A stretch of DNA of 54,757 nt from UBA6109 sp035366835 (GTDB lineage: Bacteria; Desulfobacterota; Syntrophia; Syntrophales; UBA6109), in assembly GCA_035366835.1 (NCBI GenBank), contig DAOSIS010000024.1, positions 1 to 54,757 of the forward strand, in the 5' to 3' direction. The notes beneath the pieces were generated by a model. It saw only the letters and a list, made by a program, of their open reading frames with translations. It ran no database searches and was not told the DNA's origin. Positions within the stretch are counted from its first letter, which is position 1. The number at the start of each line of letters is the position of its first letter. The translations under genes were made by a program, and so were the position numbers. Positions 42,191-52,773 of this stretch are shown in pieces.

Positions 42191-43342
42191 ATGGAAGACG
42201 TCGTGACGCGTGATTTCATCTGTCTGATGTGCCCGAACGGGTGCCACCTGAAGCTCTCCGGGAGCCGGGACGGCCGCACCGTCGGCGTCGAGGGCAACCG
42301 CTGCGAAAAGGGACTGACGTTCGTCCGGCACGCGCTTGCGGGCCAAGGGCGCGGGCAGGGTGCAAGGATCGCCTCCGCCGGAACCCGGCGCATCCCGTCC
42401 CGTGCGACGCTGAAGACCCTCGCCGCGTTCTGGGGGGTCTCCTTTTCCCGCGTCCGTCCGGATCTTCTTCCCGCCGGCAGTCCGGAGCGGACGCTTTTCC
42501 GGACCGTCATCGAGGACAGGAAGGAAAAGTTGTTCGTCCTGGAGGAAATCCCGCCGCGGTCCTTCCCCATCAAGATGCGGATCATCCGGACCCTGGAATA
42601 CCTGGCCGGCAGGGGCATGCGCGGGATTGTGCCTTACCTGGCCGGCTGCGACGGCGGGCACGTCCAGGAATGCGGGGGCGGCCTGTGGCAGCTGGTGCCC
42701 TTTGTCCGCGGCGTTGCGCTCGACCGCGAAGCCTACCTCCATGAAACGTGGCGGGCGGAAGCCCTTGCGCGATTCCTGAACGAACTCCGGGACAAGTCGC
42801 GGGGGCTGCCGTTCTTCGCCGCGGAGGAATTTTTTTCCATCAAGGCGTACATCTTCGCGCTGGTCCGCCAGATCGAGAGGCACCGGCCCGAAATCGTCCC
42901 GCGCGTCCGGCAGGTCGTCGGTTTCCTGGAACGGGGTTTCATGGAAATCCATGACGGCCTGCCGGTCGGCTTCTGCCACGGGGACTACCACCCGCTCAAC
43001 GTCGTCTGGGGCGCGAAGGATCTGACGGTCGTCATCGATTGGGAATTCGCCGGGATGAAGCCGGAGATCTACGACGTCGCCAACATGGTGGGGTGCCTGG
43101 GGATGGAGCGCCCGTCGAGCCTGGTCGGCGGCCTGGCCGTCTCTTTCGTCCGCGCGATGAAGGGTGCAGGCGCGTTCGCGGAGGCCAGCTGGAAACACCT
43201 TCCGGAGTTCGTCGTCGCGCTGCGCTTTGCCTGGCTGTCGGAGTGGCTGCGCAGGGACGACACCGAGATGATCGCGCTGGAGCTCGATTACATGGACCTG
43301 CTGATCGAGCATCAGCGCAGGCTTCGGGGACTGTGGCTCTGA
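42191..43342 (+). CDS. APH-family kinase fused to an N-terminal four-Cys domain
   Basis: A 383-residue protein. Residues about 5-50 read FICLMCPNGCHLKL and GNRCEKG, a pattern like the DUF1667 Cys domain (C-x-x-C-P-x-G-C ... G-x-x-C-x-x-G). From about residue 75 onward it is an aminoglycoside/choline-type phosphotransferase, with the catalytic loop VGFCHGDYHPLNVVWG and the metal-binding DWEFAGMKPEIYDVANM. Substrate is unknown; CotS/choline-kinase-like small alcohols are possible. The combination is unusual. ATG 42191 is used; GTG 42203 is an alternative. Confidence 0.78.
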   Translation: MEDVVTRDFICLMCPNGCHLKLSGSRDGRTVGVEGNRCEKGLTFVRHALAGQGRGQGARIASAGTRRIPSRATLKTLAAFWGVSFSRVRPDLLPAGSPERTLFRTVIEDRKEKLFVLEEIPPRSFPIKMRIIRTLEYLAGRGMRGIVPYLAGCDGGHVQECGGGLWQLVPFVRGVALDREAYLHETWRAEALARFLNELRDKSRGLPFFAAEEFFSIKAYIFALVRQIERHRPEIVPRVRQVVGFLERGFMEIHDGLPVGFCHGDYHPLNVVWGAKDLTVVIDWEFAGMKPEIYDVANMVGCLGMERPSSLVGGLAVSFVRAMKGAGAFAEASWKHLPEFVVALRFAWLSEWLRRDDTEMIALELDYMDLLIEHQRRLRGLWL

Positions 43343-43464
43343 CCGGACGTCCCCGGTGTTCCGGGCAGCCGACGGAGCTTGACAGGGCTATGCGAATGCG
43401 CCTTTTGAATTTGATGCGAGAGCCTATGAAATCAAAGATGCTCGAATGAAGAAAGGGGGACATT

Positions 43465-44880
43465 ATGAAAAAAGGTAGGAGGTCTGTCGCGCATTGTGCC
43501 GTCGTTTTTCTCGCTGCCGTTGTGCTCTTCTTCGTCTCATCGGTCCATTCCTTCGCCGCTCAAAGCCCGAGCATGAAGGAGCTCTTCGGGAAATCCCATT
43601 CGAACCAGATCCTTCTCGACATCGAGGCAGCCCTCGCCCGCGCCCAGGCGAAGACGGGGATCATCCCGCAGGCGGCGGCCGACGAAATCAATCGTAAGGC
43701 GGACGTGAAGTATCTGCCCGCCGAAGAGCTTGCCAATGAGTACAAGAAGGTCGGCCATCCCATGGTCGCGATCATCAACGTGTGGGCCCGGTACATGGAC
43801 GGCAATGCCGGCGAGTTCATCCACTACGGCGCCACGACGCAGGATATCTACGACACCAGCTACGTGATCCAGCTCCGCGCCGCCGCGAGGCTTCTCCTGA
43901 GCGACATGCGGGACATCGAAATGGCGATGATCGACCTGGCGAGAGGGCACCGGGACACGCCCATGATGGGGCGGACCCTGGGGCAGCATGCCCTGCCCAT
44001 CACCTTCGGCATGAAGGTGGGCGTCTGGATCGCCGAAAACCGCAGGAACATGGAGCGCCTGAAGGACAGCATGAAGCGCCTCAACTCCGGCCTCCTGAAG
44101 GGCGCGGTGGGATCCTACGCCGGACTGGGTGAAAAGGGCTTCGAGGTTGAAGAGCTCTTGATGAAGGAACTGGGGCTTGCGCCTCCCGATCCCGCGGACT
44201 GGCACGGCGTGAAGGACAATTTCGCCGAGTTCGCCAATGTGCTGGCCGTTCTCGGCATGACTTACGGAAAGATCGGCCAGGAGATCTTCCTTCTCCAGTC
44301 CACGGACCTCGGCGAAGTGGAAGAGAAGCTGCCCTCCACGGCGGTGGGGAGCAGCACCATGCCCCACAAGCGCAACCCCGTCAAGTCGAAGACGCTGGTC
44401 GTCTTGGCGCGGGAGATCCGCAGGCATGCGGAGGTCATCATGGACTGGATGGTGTCGATCCATGAAAGGGACCAGATCACCAGCGCAGACCAGCTCGCGG
44501 AGATCTGCATCAAGACGGACCGGCTCCTGAAAGCCGCCAAACCGCTGCTGAAAGACCTGATCGTCTACCCCGAGGCCATGATGGAGAACATTCACAAGAC
44601 AAAGGGACTGATCATGTCGGAGAAGCTGATGCTGGTGCTCGGAGAGAAGATCGGGAAGCACACCGCCCACGAGACCGTCCGCGACGTTTCCATGGAAGCT
44701 TACAGGAAGAAGATGACGCTGAAGGATGCCATCCTTGCCAGGCCGGACCTCGCGAAGCACCTGAAGAAGGAAGAACTCGACGAGATCTTCGATCCCGTGA
44801 AGTACATCGGACTGGCGCCGCAGGAAGTGGATCGGGTCATCGCGGCCACGATGAAGTACAGGGAAACGGACAGGTTTTAG
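43465..44880 (+). CDS. Exported lyase of the adenylosuccinate lyase/fumarase superfamily
   Basis: A 471-residue protein with a clear Sec-type signal peptide (VAHCAVVFLAAVVLFFVSSV then HSFAAQ). The mature part is a complete superfamily member: DIEAALARAQAKTGIIP, GATTQDIYDTSYVIQLR, TLGQHALPITFGMKV and the signature GSSTMPHKRNPVKSK. It is closest in look to adenylosuccinate lyase or 3-carboxymuconate cycloisomerase types, which are cytoplasmic, so export is unexpected. AAGGGGG precedes the ATG. Substrate unknown. Confidence 0.82.
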   Translation: MKKGRRSVAHCAVVFLAAVVLFFVSSVHSFAAQSPSMKELFGKSHSNQILLDIEAALARAQAKTGIIPQAAADEINRKADVKYLPAEELANEYKKVGHPMVAIINVWARYMDGNAGEFIHYGATTQDIYDTSYVIQLRAAARLLLSDMRDIEMAMIDLARGHRDTPMMGRTLGQHALPITFGMKVGVWIAENRRNMERLKDSMKRLNSGLLKGAVGSYAGLGEKGFEVEELLMKELGLAPPDPADWHGVKDNFAEFANVLAVLGMTYGKIGQEIFLLQSTDLGEVEEKLPSTAVGSSTMPHKRNPVKSKTLVVLAREIRRHAEVIMDWMVSIHERDQITSADQLAEICIKTDRLLKAAKPLLKDLIVYPEAMMENIHKTKGLIMSEKLMLVLGEKIGKHTAHETVRDVSMEAYRKKMTLKDAILARPDLAKHLKKEELDEIFDPVKYIGLAPQEVDRVIAATMKYRETDRF

Positions 44881-44889
44881 GGACGATGC

Positions 44890-44918
44890 CGGCGGCGGGT
44901 CCTCAGGACCCGTCGCCG
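44890..44918 (+). terminator. Hairpin after the exported lyase
   Basis: CGGCGGCGGGTCC pairs with GGACCCGTCGCCG (13 bp, one wobble) around TCA. It follows the lyase stop by 10 bp; no T-run follows, so termination is uncertain. Confidence 0.5.
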
Positions 44919-45060
44919 CAGTAGCCGCCGCAGTATTCTGGGCGGCGATGCAATCGCTGGCGGCAAGCGGAAGAATCGCCCATGACCGGATCTTCGGCCC
45001 TGGTCGTCGAGGACGGCGCGATGCGCACTCCTTCTCGCAGCTGGAGGCGGACGTAGTTCT

Positions 45061-46443
45061 TCATTTGCCGATGCAGAAGCGTGAAAAGATCCTGTCCAGT
45101 ACCTCGTCCGGCGACGTCGCGCCCATGATGTCCTCGAGAGAGGTGAGGGCGTCGCGCAGGTCCTGCGCGATCAGTTCGGGGGAGACCTTCCGGCGGATCC
45201 CGTCTGCGGCCTGAAGCAGGAACGCGGCCGCCGTCTCCAGGGCCAGCTTGTGCCGGAGGTTCGTGACGACGATCTCGGCGCGGGGGTCGTCGGCATCGGC
45301 AAGGGTCGCCGCGCGGACGGCTTTCCCCAGCGCCTCGATGCCTGCGCCGGTCCTGGCGGAGATCCAGAGACAGGGGGTAGCCGCGATCACGGCCCGCAGG
45401 GCCGCCGCGTCCAGGCGCCGCGGCAGGTCCGACTTGTTGACGGCCACGACGGCGGGCTGCTGCAGACAGGTCCGCAGGATCTCGACGTCCGCGGAAGCCA
45501 GCTCCTCCGATCCGTCGAGCAGGGCGATCACCAGGTCCGCCGAGGCGATCCTGTCGCGGACGAAACCGATGCCTTCACGCTCGATCTCGTCCCGCGGTTC
45601 CCGGATGCCCGCCGTGTCGGTCAGGATGGCGGGGATGCCGTCGATCGTGACGGCATGCTCGATGAAATCTCGCGTCGTCCCCGCGACGGGCGTCACGATG
45701 GCGCGGTATTCCCCAGCGAGCCGGTTCAGGAGGCTCGATTTTCCCACATTCGGCCTGCCGGCGATGACGACCCGGATGCCGGCGCTGAAGGCCCGTCCCT
45801 GCCGGGACGTCTCGGCCAGGCGCGAGAGATTCCCGGCGCAGGCGGCCATCCGCTCCCGGAGTTCGTTCCGCGGCGAAAGGTCCGCCTCTTCGTCGGAGAA
45901 ATCCAGTTCCGCCTCCACGAGGGCGAGGGCGTCCAGGACGACGGACATCTGTCGTTCGATTTCTTCCGAAAGCGCCCCCTTGAGCTGGCTCAAGGCGTAC
46001 CGCACTCCGCGCTCCGTCCGTGCATGAATCAGTTCGGCCACGGCCTCGGCCTGGGCCAGATCGATCCGGTTGTTCAGAAAGGCGCGCCTGGTGAATTCTC
46101 CGGCTCCAGCGGGGCGGGCGCCTGCGGAGATTGCGGCGCGGAGGACGGATTCGAGGACCACCGGGCCGCCGTGGCAGGAGATCTCCAGCGAATCCTCGCC
46201 CGTATAGGAATGCGGGGCGCGCAGGAAGGCGGCGAGACACTCGTCGAGGACGATGTCCGTCCCGGGAGAGACGACGTCGCCGTGATAGAGACGATGGGAT
46301 TCGAGGAACTCGTGCTTTCCCGAGGGGCGGAAAATACTCCGGGCGATGCGTTCGGCCGCGGGGCCGCTGACCCGCACGACGCCGATGCCCCCGACGCCGA
46401 CGGGGGTGGCAATGGCGGCTATCGTATCGGTTTCATGGGACAC
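45061..46443 (-). CDS. mnmE: tRNA modification GTPase MnmE
   Basis: A 460-residue GTPase working with MnmG to modify the wobble uridine of several tRNAs. The N-terminal folate-binding domain (DTIAAIATPVGVGGIGVVRV), the G domain (GRPNVGKSSLLN, DTAGIRE, NKSD) and the invariant C-terminus FCIGK are all present. Last gene of the rpmH-rnpA-yidD-yidC-jag-mnmE block. Confidence 0.96.
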   Translation of the reverse strand: MSHETDTIAAIATPVGVGGIGVVRVSGPAAERIARSIFRPSGKHEFLESHRLYHGDVVSPGTDIVLDECLAAFLRAPHSYTGEDSLEISCHGGPVVLESVLRAAISAGARPAGAGEFTRRAFLNNRIDLAQAEAVAELIHARTERGVRYALSQLKGALSEEIERQMSVVLDALALVEAELDFSDEEADLSPRNELRERMAACAGNLSRLAETSRQGRAFSAGIRVVIAGRPNVGKSSLLNRLAGEYRAIVTPVAGTTRDFIEHAVTIDGIPAILTDTAGIREPRDEIEREGIGFVRDRIASADLVIALLDGSEELASADVEILRTCLQQPAVVAVNKSDLPRRLDAAALRAVIAATPCLWISARTGAGIEALGKAVRAATLADADDPRAEIVVTNLRHKLALETAAAFLLQAADGIRRKVSPELIAQDLRDALTSLEDIMGATSPDEVLDRIFSRFCIGK

Positions 46444-46476
46444 GCTGGACCTCGGGGAAACGGTGGCCGTCTCCCT

Positions 46477-47238
46477 CTATCCCCGCCTGGCCGGCATGAT
46501 GACGATCTTCCGGAATTCGCTCTCCCCTTTGCTCTTGGTGACGAGCTCGGGGTCGTCCTGCAGGGCGAGGTGGATGATCCTGCGATCGTGCGCGTTCATG
46601 TGGGAAAGCGAGACGGCCTTTCGGGACCGCTTCACCTTGTCGCCGACCTTCTTCGCCAATGCCACGAGGGATTCCTCGCGCCGCTTGCGGTAGCTCTCGG
46701 TGTCGACGGTGATGATCTTGCGGGACTCGGGGTCCCGGTTCACCGCCTTGTTCACGAGAAACTGGATCGCATCGAGATTCTGGCCCCGGCGTCCGATCAG
46801 GAGGCCGCCGCCGTCTCCCCGGATGTTCAGGACGATGCCGTCCGCCGTCTCCTCGAGTTGAACGGGGCAGGGAATGTCCATGCGTTCCAGCAGTTCCTCC
46901 AGGAACTGTTTCGCCCGCCGTCCGACGTCGTTTTCGGGACCGCCGCCGGCGGGGGGCGCCTGCGGTTTCGCCGCGGGCGGCGCGGCGGGTTCGGCCTCTT
47001 CCCGGGCGATGCTCACGACGATGTCGGGCCGGCTTTCGCTTCCGGCATCGAGATTCACGTCGATGGACAGGAGGTTCGCCCGGATCTTCGCCCTCCTGGA
47101 TCCGAGGATTCCCAGAAATCCCGGGGAGTCCTCCGAAAGGATCTCGATGTTGAGCTTTTCTCTCGGCACGCCGAATTCCCGGCAGGCCTGTTCAATGGCC
47201 GCGTCGATGGTCTTCGCTTCGATTTCCAGAGTCTTCAT
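46477..47238 (-). CDS. jag: RNA-binding protein Jag/KhpB
   Basis: A 253-residue protein with a Jag-N domain (EIEAKTIDAAIEQACREFGV), a KH domain with GRRGQNLDAIQFLVNKA, and an R3H domain (RKAVSLSHMNAHDRRIIHLA). It lies between yidC and mnmE as in many bacteria and binds RNA, with roles in cell division or translation control in Gram-positives. The linker (residues 80-105) is Pro/Ala-rich. Confidence 0.92.
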   Translation of the reverse strand: MKTLEIEAKTIDAAIEQACREFGVPREKLNIEILSEDSPGFLGILGSRRAKIRANLLSIDVNLDAGSESRPDIVVSIAREEAEPAAPPAAKPQAPPAGGGPENDVGRRAKQFLEELLERMDIPCPVQLEETADGIVLNIRGDGGGLLIGRRGQNLDAIQFLVNKAVNRDPESRKIITVDTESYRKRREESLVALAKKVGDKVKRSRKAVSLSHMNAHDRRIIHLALQDDPELVTKSKGESEFRKIVIMPARRG

Positions 47239-47263
47239 ATCGCTCAATCCTTCAAGCCTCGCA

Positions 47264-48973
47264 TTACGCGTGTTTCTTGATGACGTACATCTGCTGGCCG
47301 ATGCTGATGACGTTGTTCAGGAGCCAGTAGATGACCAGTCCCGACGGGAAGCTCAGGAACATGAACGTGAAGATGACCGGCATCAGCAGCATGATCTTCT
47401 GCTGCATCGGATCTCCCATGGCCGGCGTCATCTTCTGCTGGATGAACATCGTCCCGCCCATGATCAGGGGGGTGATGTAGTAGGGATCCATCGCCGAGAG
47501 ATCCTGGATCCACCAGAAGAAGGGGGCGTGGCGCAGTTCGATGGCGTACATCAGGGCCTTGTACAGGCCGAAGAACACCGGGATCTGGATCACCATGGGC
47601 AGGCAGCCGCTGAAGGGGTTCACCTTGTGCGTCCGGTAGAGGGCCATGGTCTCCTGGCTCATCCGCGACTTGTCGTTCTTGTATTTCTCGCGCAGTTCGG
47701 CGATTTTCGGCTGCAGTTTCTGCATTTCCTTCATGGACGCGTAGCTCTTGTTTCCCAGCGGCCAGAAGAGGATCTTGATCAGGATGGTGAGGATGATGAT
47801 CGCGATGCCGTAGTTGCCCACGTAGTCGTTCATGAAGTTGAGCGCGACGAGCATCGGCATGGCCAGCCACTTGAGCCAGTCGCCGAAATCGATCGCGTTC
47901 TCGAGGCCGACCTTCATGGGCTTCAGAATCTTGTAATCCTTGGGACCCATGTAGAGCGAATAGAAGAACATCCCCGCCTGTCCGGGCGGAATGATGTGTT
48001 TGGGGCCCTTGAGGCTGACGGTGACCATGTTCTTGCCGTCGCGTCCGACGAGGAGGCTCGTCAGCGAGGGGTTCTGCGGAACGAGGGCGGCCATGAAGTA
48101 CTTGCTCTCATAGCCTGCCCAGGAAACATCGGGACCCGCAGCCTGGTCCTTTTCGATCTTCTTGACTTCGACGCGGTCGATGCTCTTGCCGATGTAGGTG
48201 ACGGGCCCGTCGTGGCCGTAGCTGTCTTCCTCCGCCTGCGGGTCCACCCACTGATGCCAGTTGAGCGCCGGGTTCTGCGTCAGCGTGCGTGTCGAAAGGT
48301 TGTAGATCCGGACTTCCAGATCGACGTTGTAGCGGTCGGGATAGAGGGTGAAGATCTTTTCGACCTTGACCTCATTGCCGAAGGTCTTCGTGAAGGTGAG
48401 CCGGCGTCCCTCGCTGCCTGTCGTCAGACTCAGGGATTCGGCGTCCGCATCGAATTTTGCGGCCGCCGGGATGTTGACATCCGACTCGGGGAAGGAAACG
48501 GAAAGCGGCTGCGGCATCCCTTCGAGGACCTTCACGAGTTCGAAGGGCTCCCCGGCACCGGGAGCGGGTTTCTTTTCCTTTTGCCCGAAGAACGCCAGCA
48601 GATCCTGCCAGCGGTACTGGCGGTTCTCCGGCAATGCGCGGCTGAAGTTTTTCAGCGTGAAGGACTTGAGCGACGCGCCCCTGTTGGTGAACACGGCCGA
48701 ATACAGGGCCGTCTCGACGCGGATGTCCTTTTCCGGGGTCTTGTCATCCTCGGCGGAGAGCGTCTTGGCTACGAGAACCGCCGCCGGTCCCGGCGCGGGC
48801 TGCGCGGCTGCAGGCTGCGCCGGGGCCGGTTTGTCCTTTGCGACCTTGTCCTGGGGGGCCGTCTGCTCCATCTGCTGGCCGGGGGGCGGAACCGGTTTCT
48901 GCATGAAAAAAGTCTGATAAACGAACAAGACCGCCATCGACAGGACGATGGCCAACAGGGTCTTCTTATCCAT
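47264..48973 (-). CDS. yidC: Membrane protein insertase YidC
   Basis: A 569-residue inner-membrane insertase of the Gram-negative type: one N-terminal helix, a long periplasmic beta domain (about 60-350), then five C-terminal helices with KMQKLQPKIAELREKYKND-like coupling region and NPFSGCLPMVIQIPVFFGLY. It inserts membrane proteins with or without SecYEG. The linker after the first helix is Ala/Pro/Lys-rich. Start set at 48973 by the MDKKTLLAIVLSM beginning. Confidence 0.96.
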   Translation of the reverse strand: MDKKTLLAIVLSMAVLFVYQTFFMQKPVPPPGQQMEQTAPQDKVAKDKPAPAQPAAAQPAPGPAAVLVAKTLSAEDDKTPEKDIRVETALYSAVFTNRGASLKSFTLKNFSRALPENRQYRWQDLLAFFGQKEKKPAPGAGEPFELVKVLEGMPQPLSVSFPESDVNIPAAAKFDADAESLSLTTGSEGRRLTFTKTFGNEVKVEKIFTLYPDRYNVDLEVRIYNLSTRTLTQNPALNWHQWVDPQAEEDSYGHDGPVTYIGKSIDRVEVKKIEKDQAAGPDVSWAGYESKYFMAALVPQNPSLTSLLVGRDGKNMVTVSLKGPKHIIPPGQAGMFFYSLYMGPKDYKILKPMKVGLENAIDFGDWLKWLAMPMLVALNFMNDYVGNYGIAIIILTILIKILFWPLGNKSYASMKEMQKLQPKIAELREKYKNDKSRMSQETMALYRTHKVNPFSGCLPMVIQIPVFFGLYKALMYAIELRHAPFFWWIQDLSAMDPYYITPLIMGGTMFIQQKMTPAMGDPMQQKIMLLMPVIFTFMFLSFPSGLVIYWLLNNVISIGQQMYVIKKHA

Positions 48974-49005
48974 CTGCTACCTCCGTTCGGGGGTGGGGGG
49001 ATGAT

Positions 49006-49230
49006 CTACTTCACGGGATCATAGCCGCCCGGGTGCCAAGGGTGGCATTTCGCGATGCGGATGCAGCCCAGCAGAACTCCGCGAAACGGGCCGTGCATCC
49101 GGATCGCTTCGACCGTGTATTCGGAACAGGTCGGGGCAAACCGGCAGGAAGGGGGAAAAATGGGGGACAGGGCCAACTGATAGATCCTGACCAGGAGGAT
49201 CAGGATCTTCTTCAGCAAGTCTATGAACAT
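49006..49230 (-). CDS. yidD: Membrane protein insertion efficiency factor YidD
   Basis: A 74-residue protein, YQLALSPIFPPSCRFAPTCS and CHPWHPGGYDPV, the typical YidD motif set. It lies between rnpA and yidC and overlaps the rnpA end by 10 bp. It aids insertion of membrane proteins; an N-terminal amphipathic helix is seen. Confidence 0.93.
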   Translation of the reverse strand: MFIDLLKKILILLVRIYQLALSPIFPPSCRFAPTCSEYTVEAIRMHGPFRGVLLGCIRIAKCHPWHPGGYDPVK

Positions 49231-49583
49231 GCCTTTGTTTCATCTCCCTGCGGGATCAGCAACTCTTCCAGCTCCCGGCTGACTTTTCTGAAGGTGAGGT
49301 CGTCACGGTGTCTTCTCGCGATCACCACGATGTCCCTGGCGCCCGGCAAACGGGTCTTGTTCAATCGGAAGAATTCCCTGACGAGTCGCTTGATGCGATT
49401 CCGCTTGACCGCGTTTCCTACCTTCTTGCTGACCGTGATCCCGAGCCGCCTTGTACCCGATGTGTTCTCCAACGAAACGACGACGAAATGCTGCGAGCCT
49501 TTTCTTGCGCCCCTGTCGTAAACAACTTGAAAATCCTTGCGATTTCGAATTCTTTCATCTTTGCGGAACGAAGATTTTTCCAT
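49221..49583 (-). CDS. rnpA: Ribonuclease P protein component
   Basis: A 120-residue protein: FRKDERIRNRKDFQVVYDRG, LGITVSKKVGNAVKRNRIKR and VREFFR are the RnpA RNA-binding signature. It combines with the RNase P RNA to mature tRNA 5' ends. Lies 15 bp after rpmH. Confidence 0.95.
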   Translation of the reverse strand: MEKSSFRKDERIRNRKDFQVVYDRGARKGSQHFVVVSLENTSGTRRLGITVSKKVGNAVKRNRIKRLVREFFRLNKTRLPGARDIVVIARRHRDDLTFRKVSRELEELLIPQGDETKACS

Positions 49584-49598
49584 GGCCCTCGGAAGGGG

Positions 49599-49736
49599 CT
49601 ACACGGTGAGTTTCTTGCGGCCCTTCGCCCGCCGCCGGCTGAGTACCAGTCTTCCCCCCTTGGTGGCCATGCGGACGAGGAAGCCGTGCGTTCGCTTCCT
49701 GCGCGTGTTGCTCTTGTTGGTAAGGTTCTTCTTCAT
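49599..49736 (-). CDS. rpmH: 50S ribosomal protein L34
   Basis: A 45-residue gene reading TRRKRTHGFLVRMATKGGR then LVLSRRRAKGRKKLTV on the minus strand, a clear L34. The N-terminus is MKKNLTNKSN rather than the common MKRTYQPSN. It is the first gene of the block; dnaA, which often lies upstream, is not in this window, and uvrB is divergent instead. Confidence 0.95.
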   Translation of the reverse strand: MKKNLTNKSNTRRKRTHGFLVRMATKGGRLVLSRRRAKGRKKLTV

Positions 49737-49887
49737 GGGTCGGTGCTCCCGGTCGAATTTAGTAAGCTGTCACATAAACCACAATCGATTCCGGATGTCA
49801 AGGCGAAATTCCCCGCGGGGGAAGGAAGAAAAGTCCGGTATTGTCAGCCCCTTGCAATTGTGCGAGGATGCCTGCCCGGAGGCGGGG

Positions 49888-51930
<2,043 letters not shown>

Positions 51931-52037
51931 TCGGTTCGGCTGAATTGGATACGATAAACACCCCCTGCGGCCGGGGATTGCCCTGAACGACGGGAAACCG
52001 GCCGGGCGGATTCCGGATGGAAATGGAGGATGAAGGA

Positions 52038-52694
52038 ATGAAGAAGGTAGGAGTGGTTCTGTCAGGCTGCGGCGTCTACGACGGGTCGGAAATCCACGAG
52101 GCGACCCTCACGCTGTATTTTCTCGATCGACTCGGGGCGAAGATTCTCTGCATGGCGCCCGATGTCGCGCAGATGCACGTGATCGACCACGTGAAGGGAG
52201 AGCCGGTGGAAGAGCGGCGCAATGTCCTGGTCGAGGCGGCGAGGATTGCCCGCGGCGAGATCCGCGATCTCAAGGATGTGAAGGCGGCGGACCTGGACGC
52301 GCTCATCTTCCCCGGCGGATTCGGCGCCGCGAAGAATCTCAGCGACTTCGCCGTCAAAGGCGTCGGCTGCATGGTCCATCCCGACGTCGAACGCCTGATC
52401 CGGGCGATGCATGCGTCGAAGAAGCCGCTCGGCTTCATTTGCATCGCCCCGGTGCTGGCCGCGAAAGTCTTGGGATCGTTCTCCCCGCGTCTGACGGTCG
52501 GTTGCAACAAGGAAACCGCCGCCGCTCTGGAAAAGCTGGGAGCCAGGCACATCGTTTGCCGCGTGGACGAAGTGGAAGTGGATGCGGAGCAGAAGATCGT
52601 CACGACGCCGGCGTACATGCTCGGACCGTCGATCGCGCACGTTGCCCAGGGGATCGAAAAACTCGTGCATGCAGTGGTGAAGCTCGCGGGTTGA
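52038..52694 (+). CDS. elbB: ElbB-like DJ-1/PfpI-superfamily protein
   Basis: A 218-residue class I amidotransferase-like protein. KKVGVVLSGCGVYDGSEIHE, the region FPGGFGAAKNLSDFA and the nucleophile elbow GFICIAPVLAAKVLG match ElbB, which has been annotated in isoprenoid biosynthesis and as a glyoxalase; the true activity is unsettled. An in-frame ATG at 52017 is possible; 52038 has AAGGA upstream. Confidence 0.88.
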   Translation: MKKVGVVLSGCGVYDGSEIHEATLTLYFLDRLGAKILCMAPDVAQMHVIDHVKGEPVEERRNVLVEAARIARGEIRDLKDVKAADLDALIFPGGFGAAKNLSDFAVKGVGCMVHPDVERLIRAMHASKKPLGFICIAPVLAAKVLGSFSPRLTVGCNKETAAALEKLGARHIVCRVDEVEVDAEQKIVTTPAYMLGPSIAHVAQGIEKLVHAVVKLAG

Positions 52695-52715
52695 GGAGCC
52701 GGTGCGGAATGAAAA

Positions 52716-52742
52716 GAGGGCGTCCCGGACCGGGGCGCCCTC
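52716..52742 (+). terminator. Hairpin after elbB
   Basis: GAGGGCG pairs with CGCCCTC, with an inner CCC/GGG, around a short loop. It lies 22 bp after the elbB stop and 31 bp before the convergent MCP stop; it could serve elbB. Confidence 0.6.
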
Positions 52743-52773
52743 CGATACCGATACGGTTCTGCCGCCTGTGCCC

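Noticed and set aside
44948..45214. Plus-strand 88-codon frame antisense to the mnmE end
   Set aside because: Most of it is the shadow of mnmE; no independent evidence.
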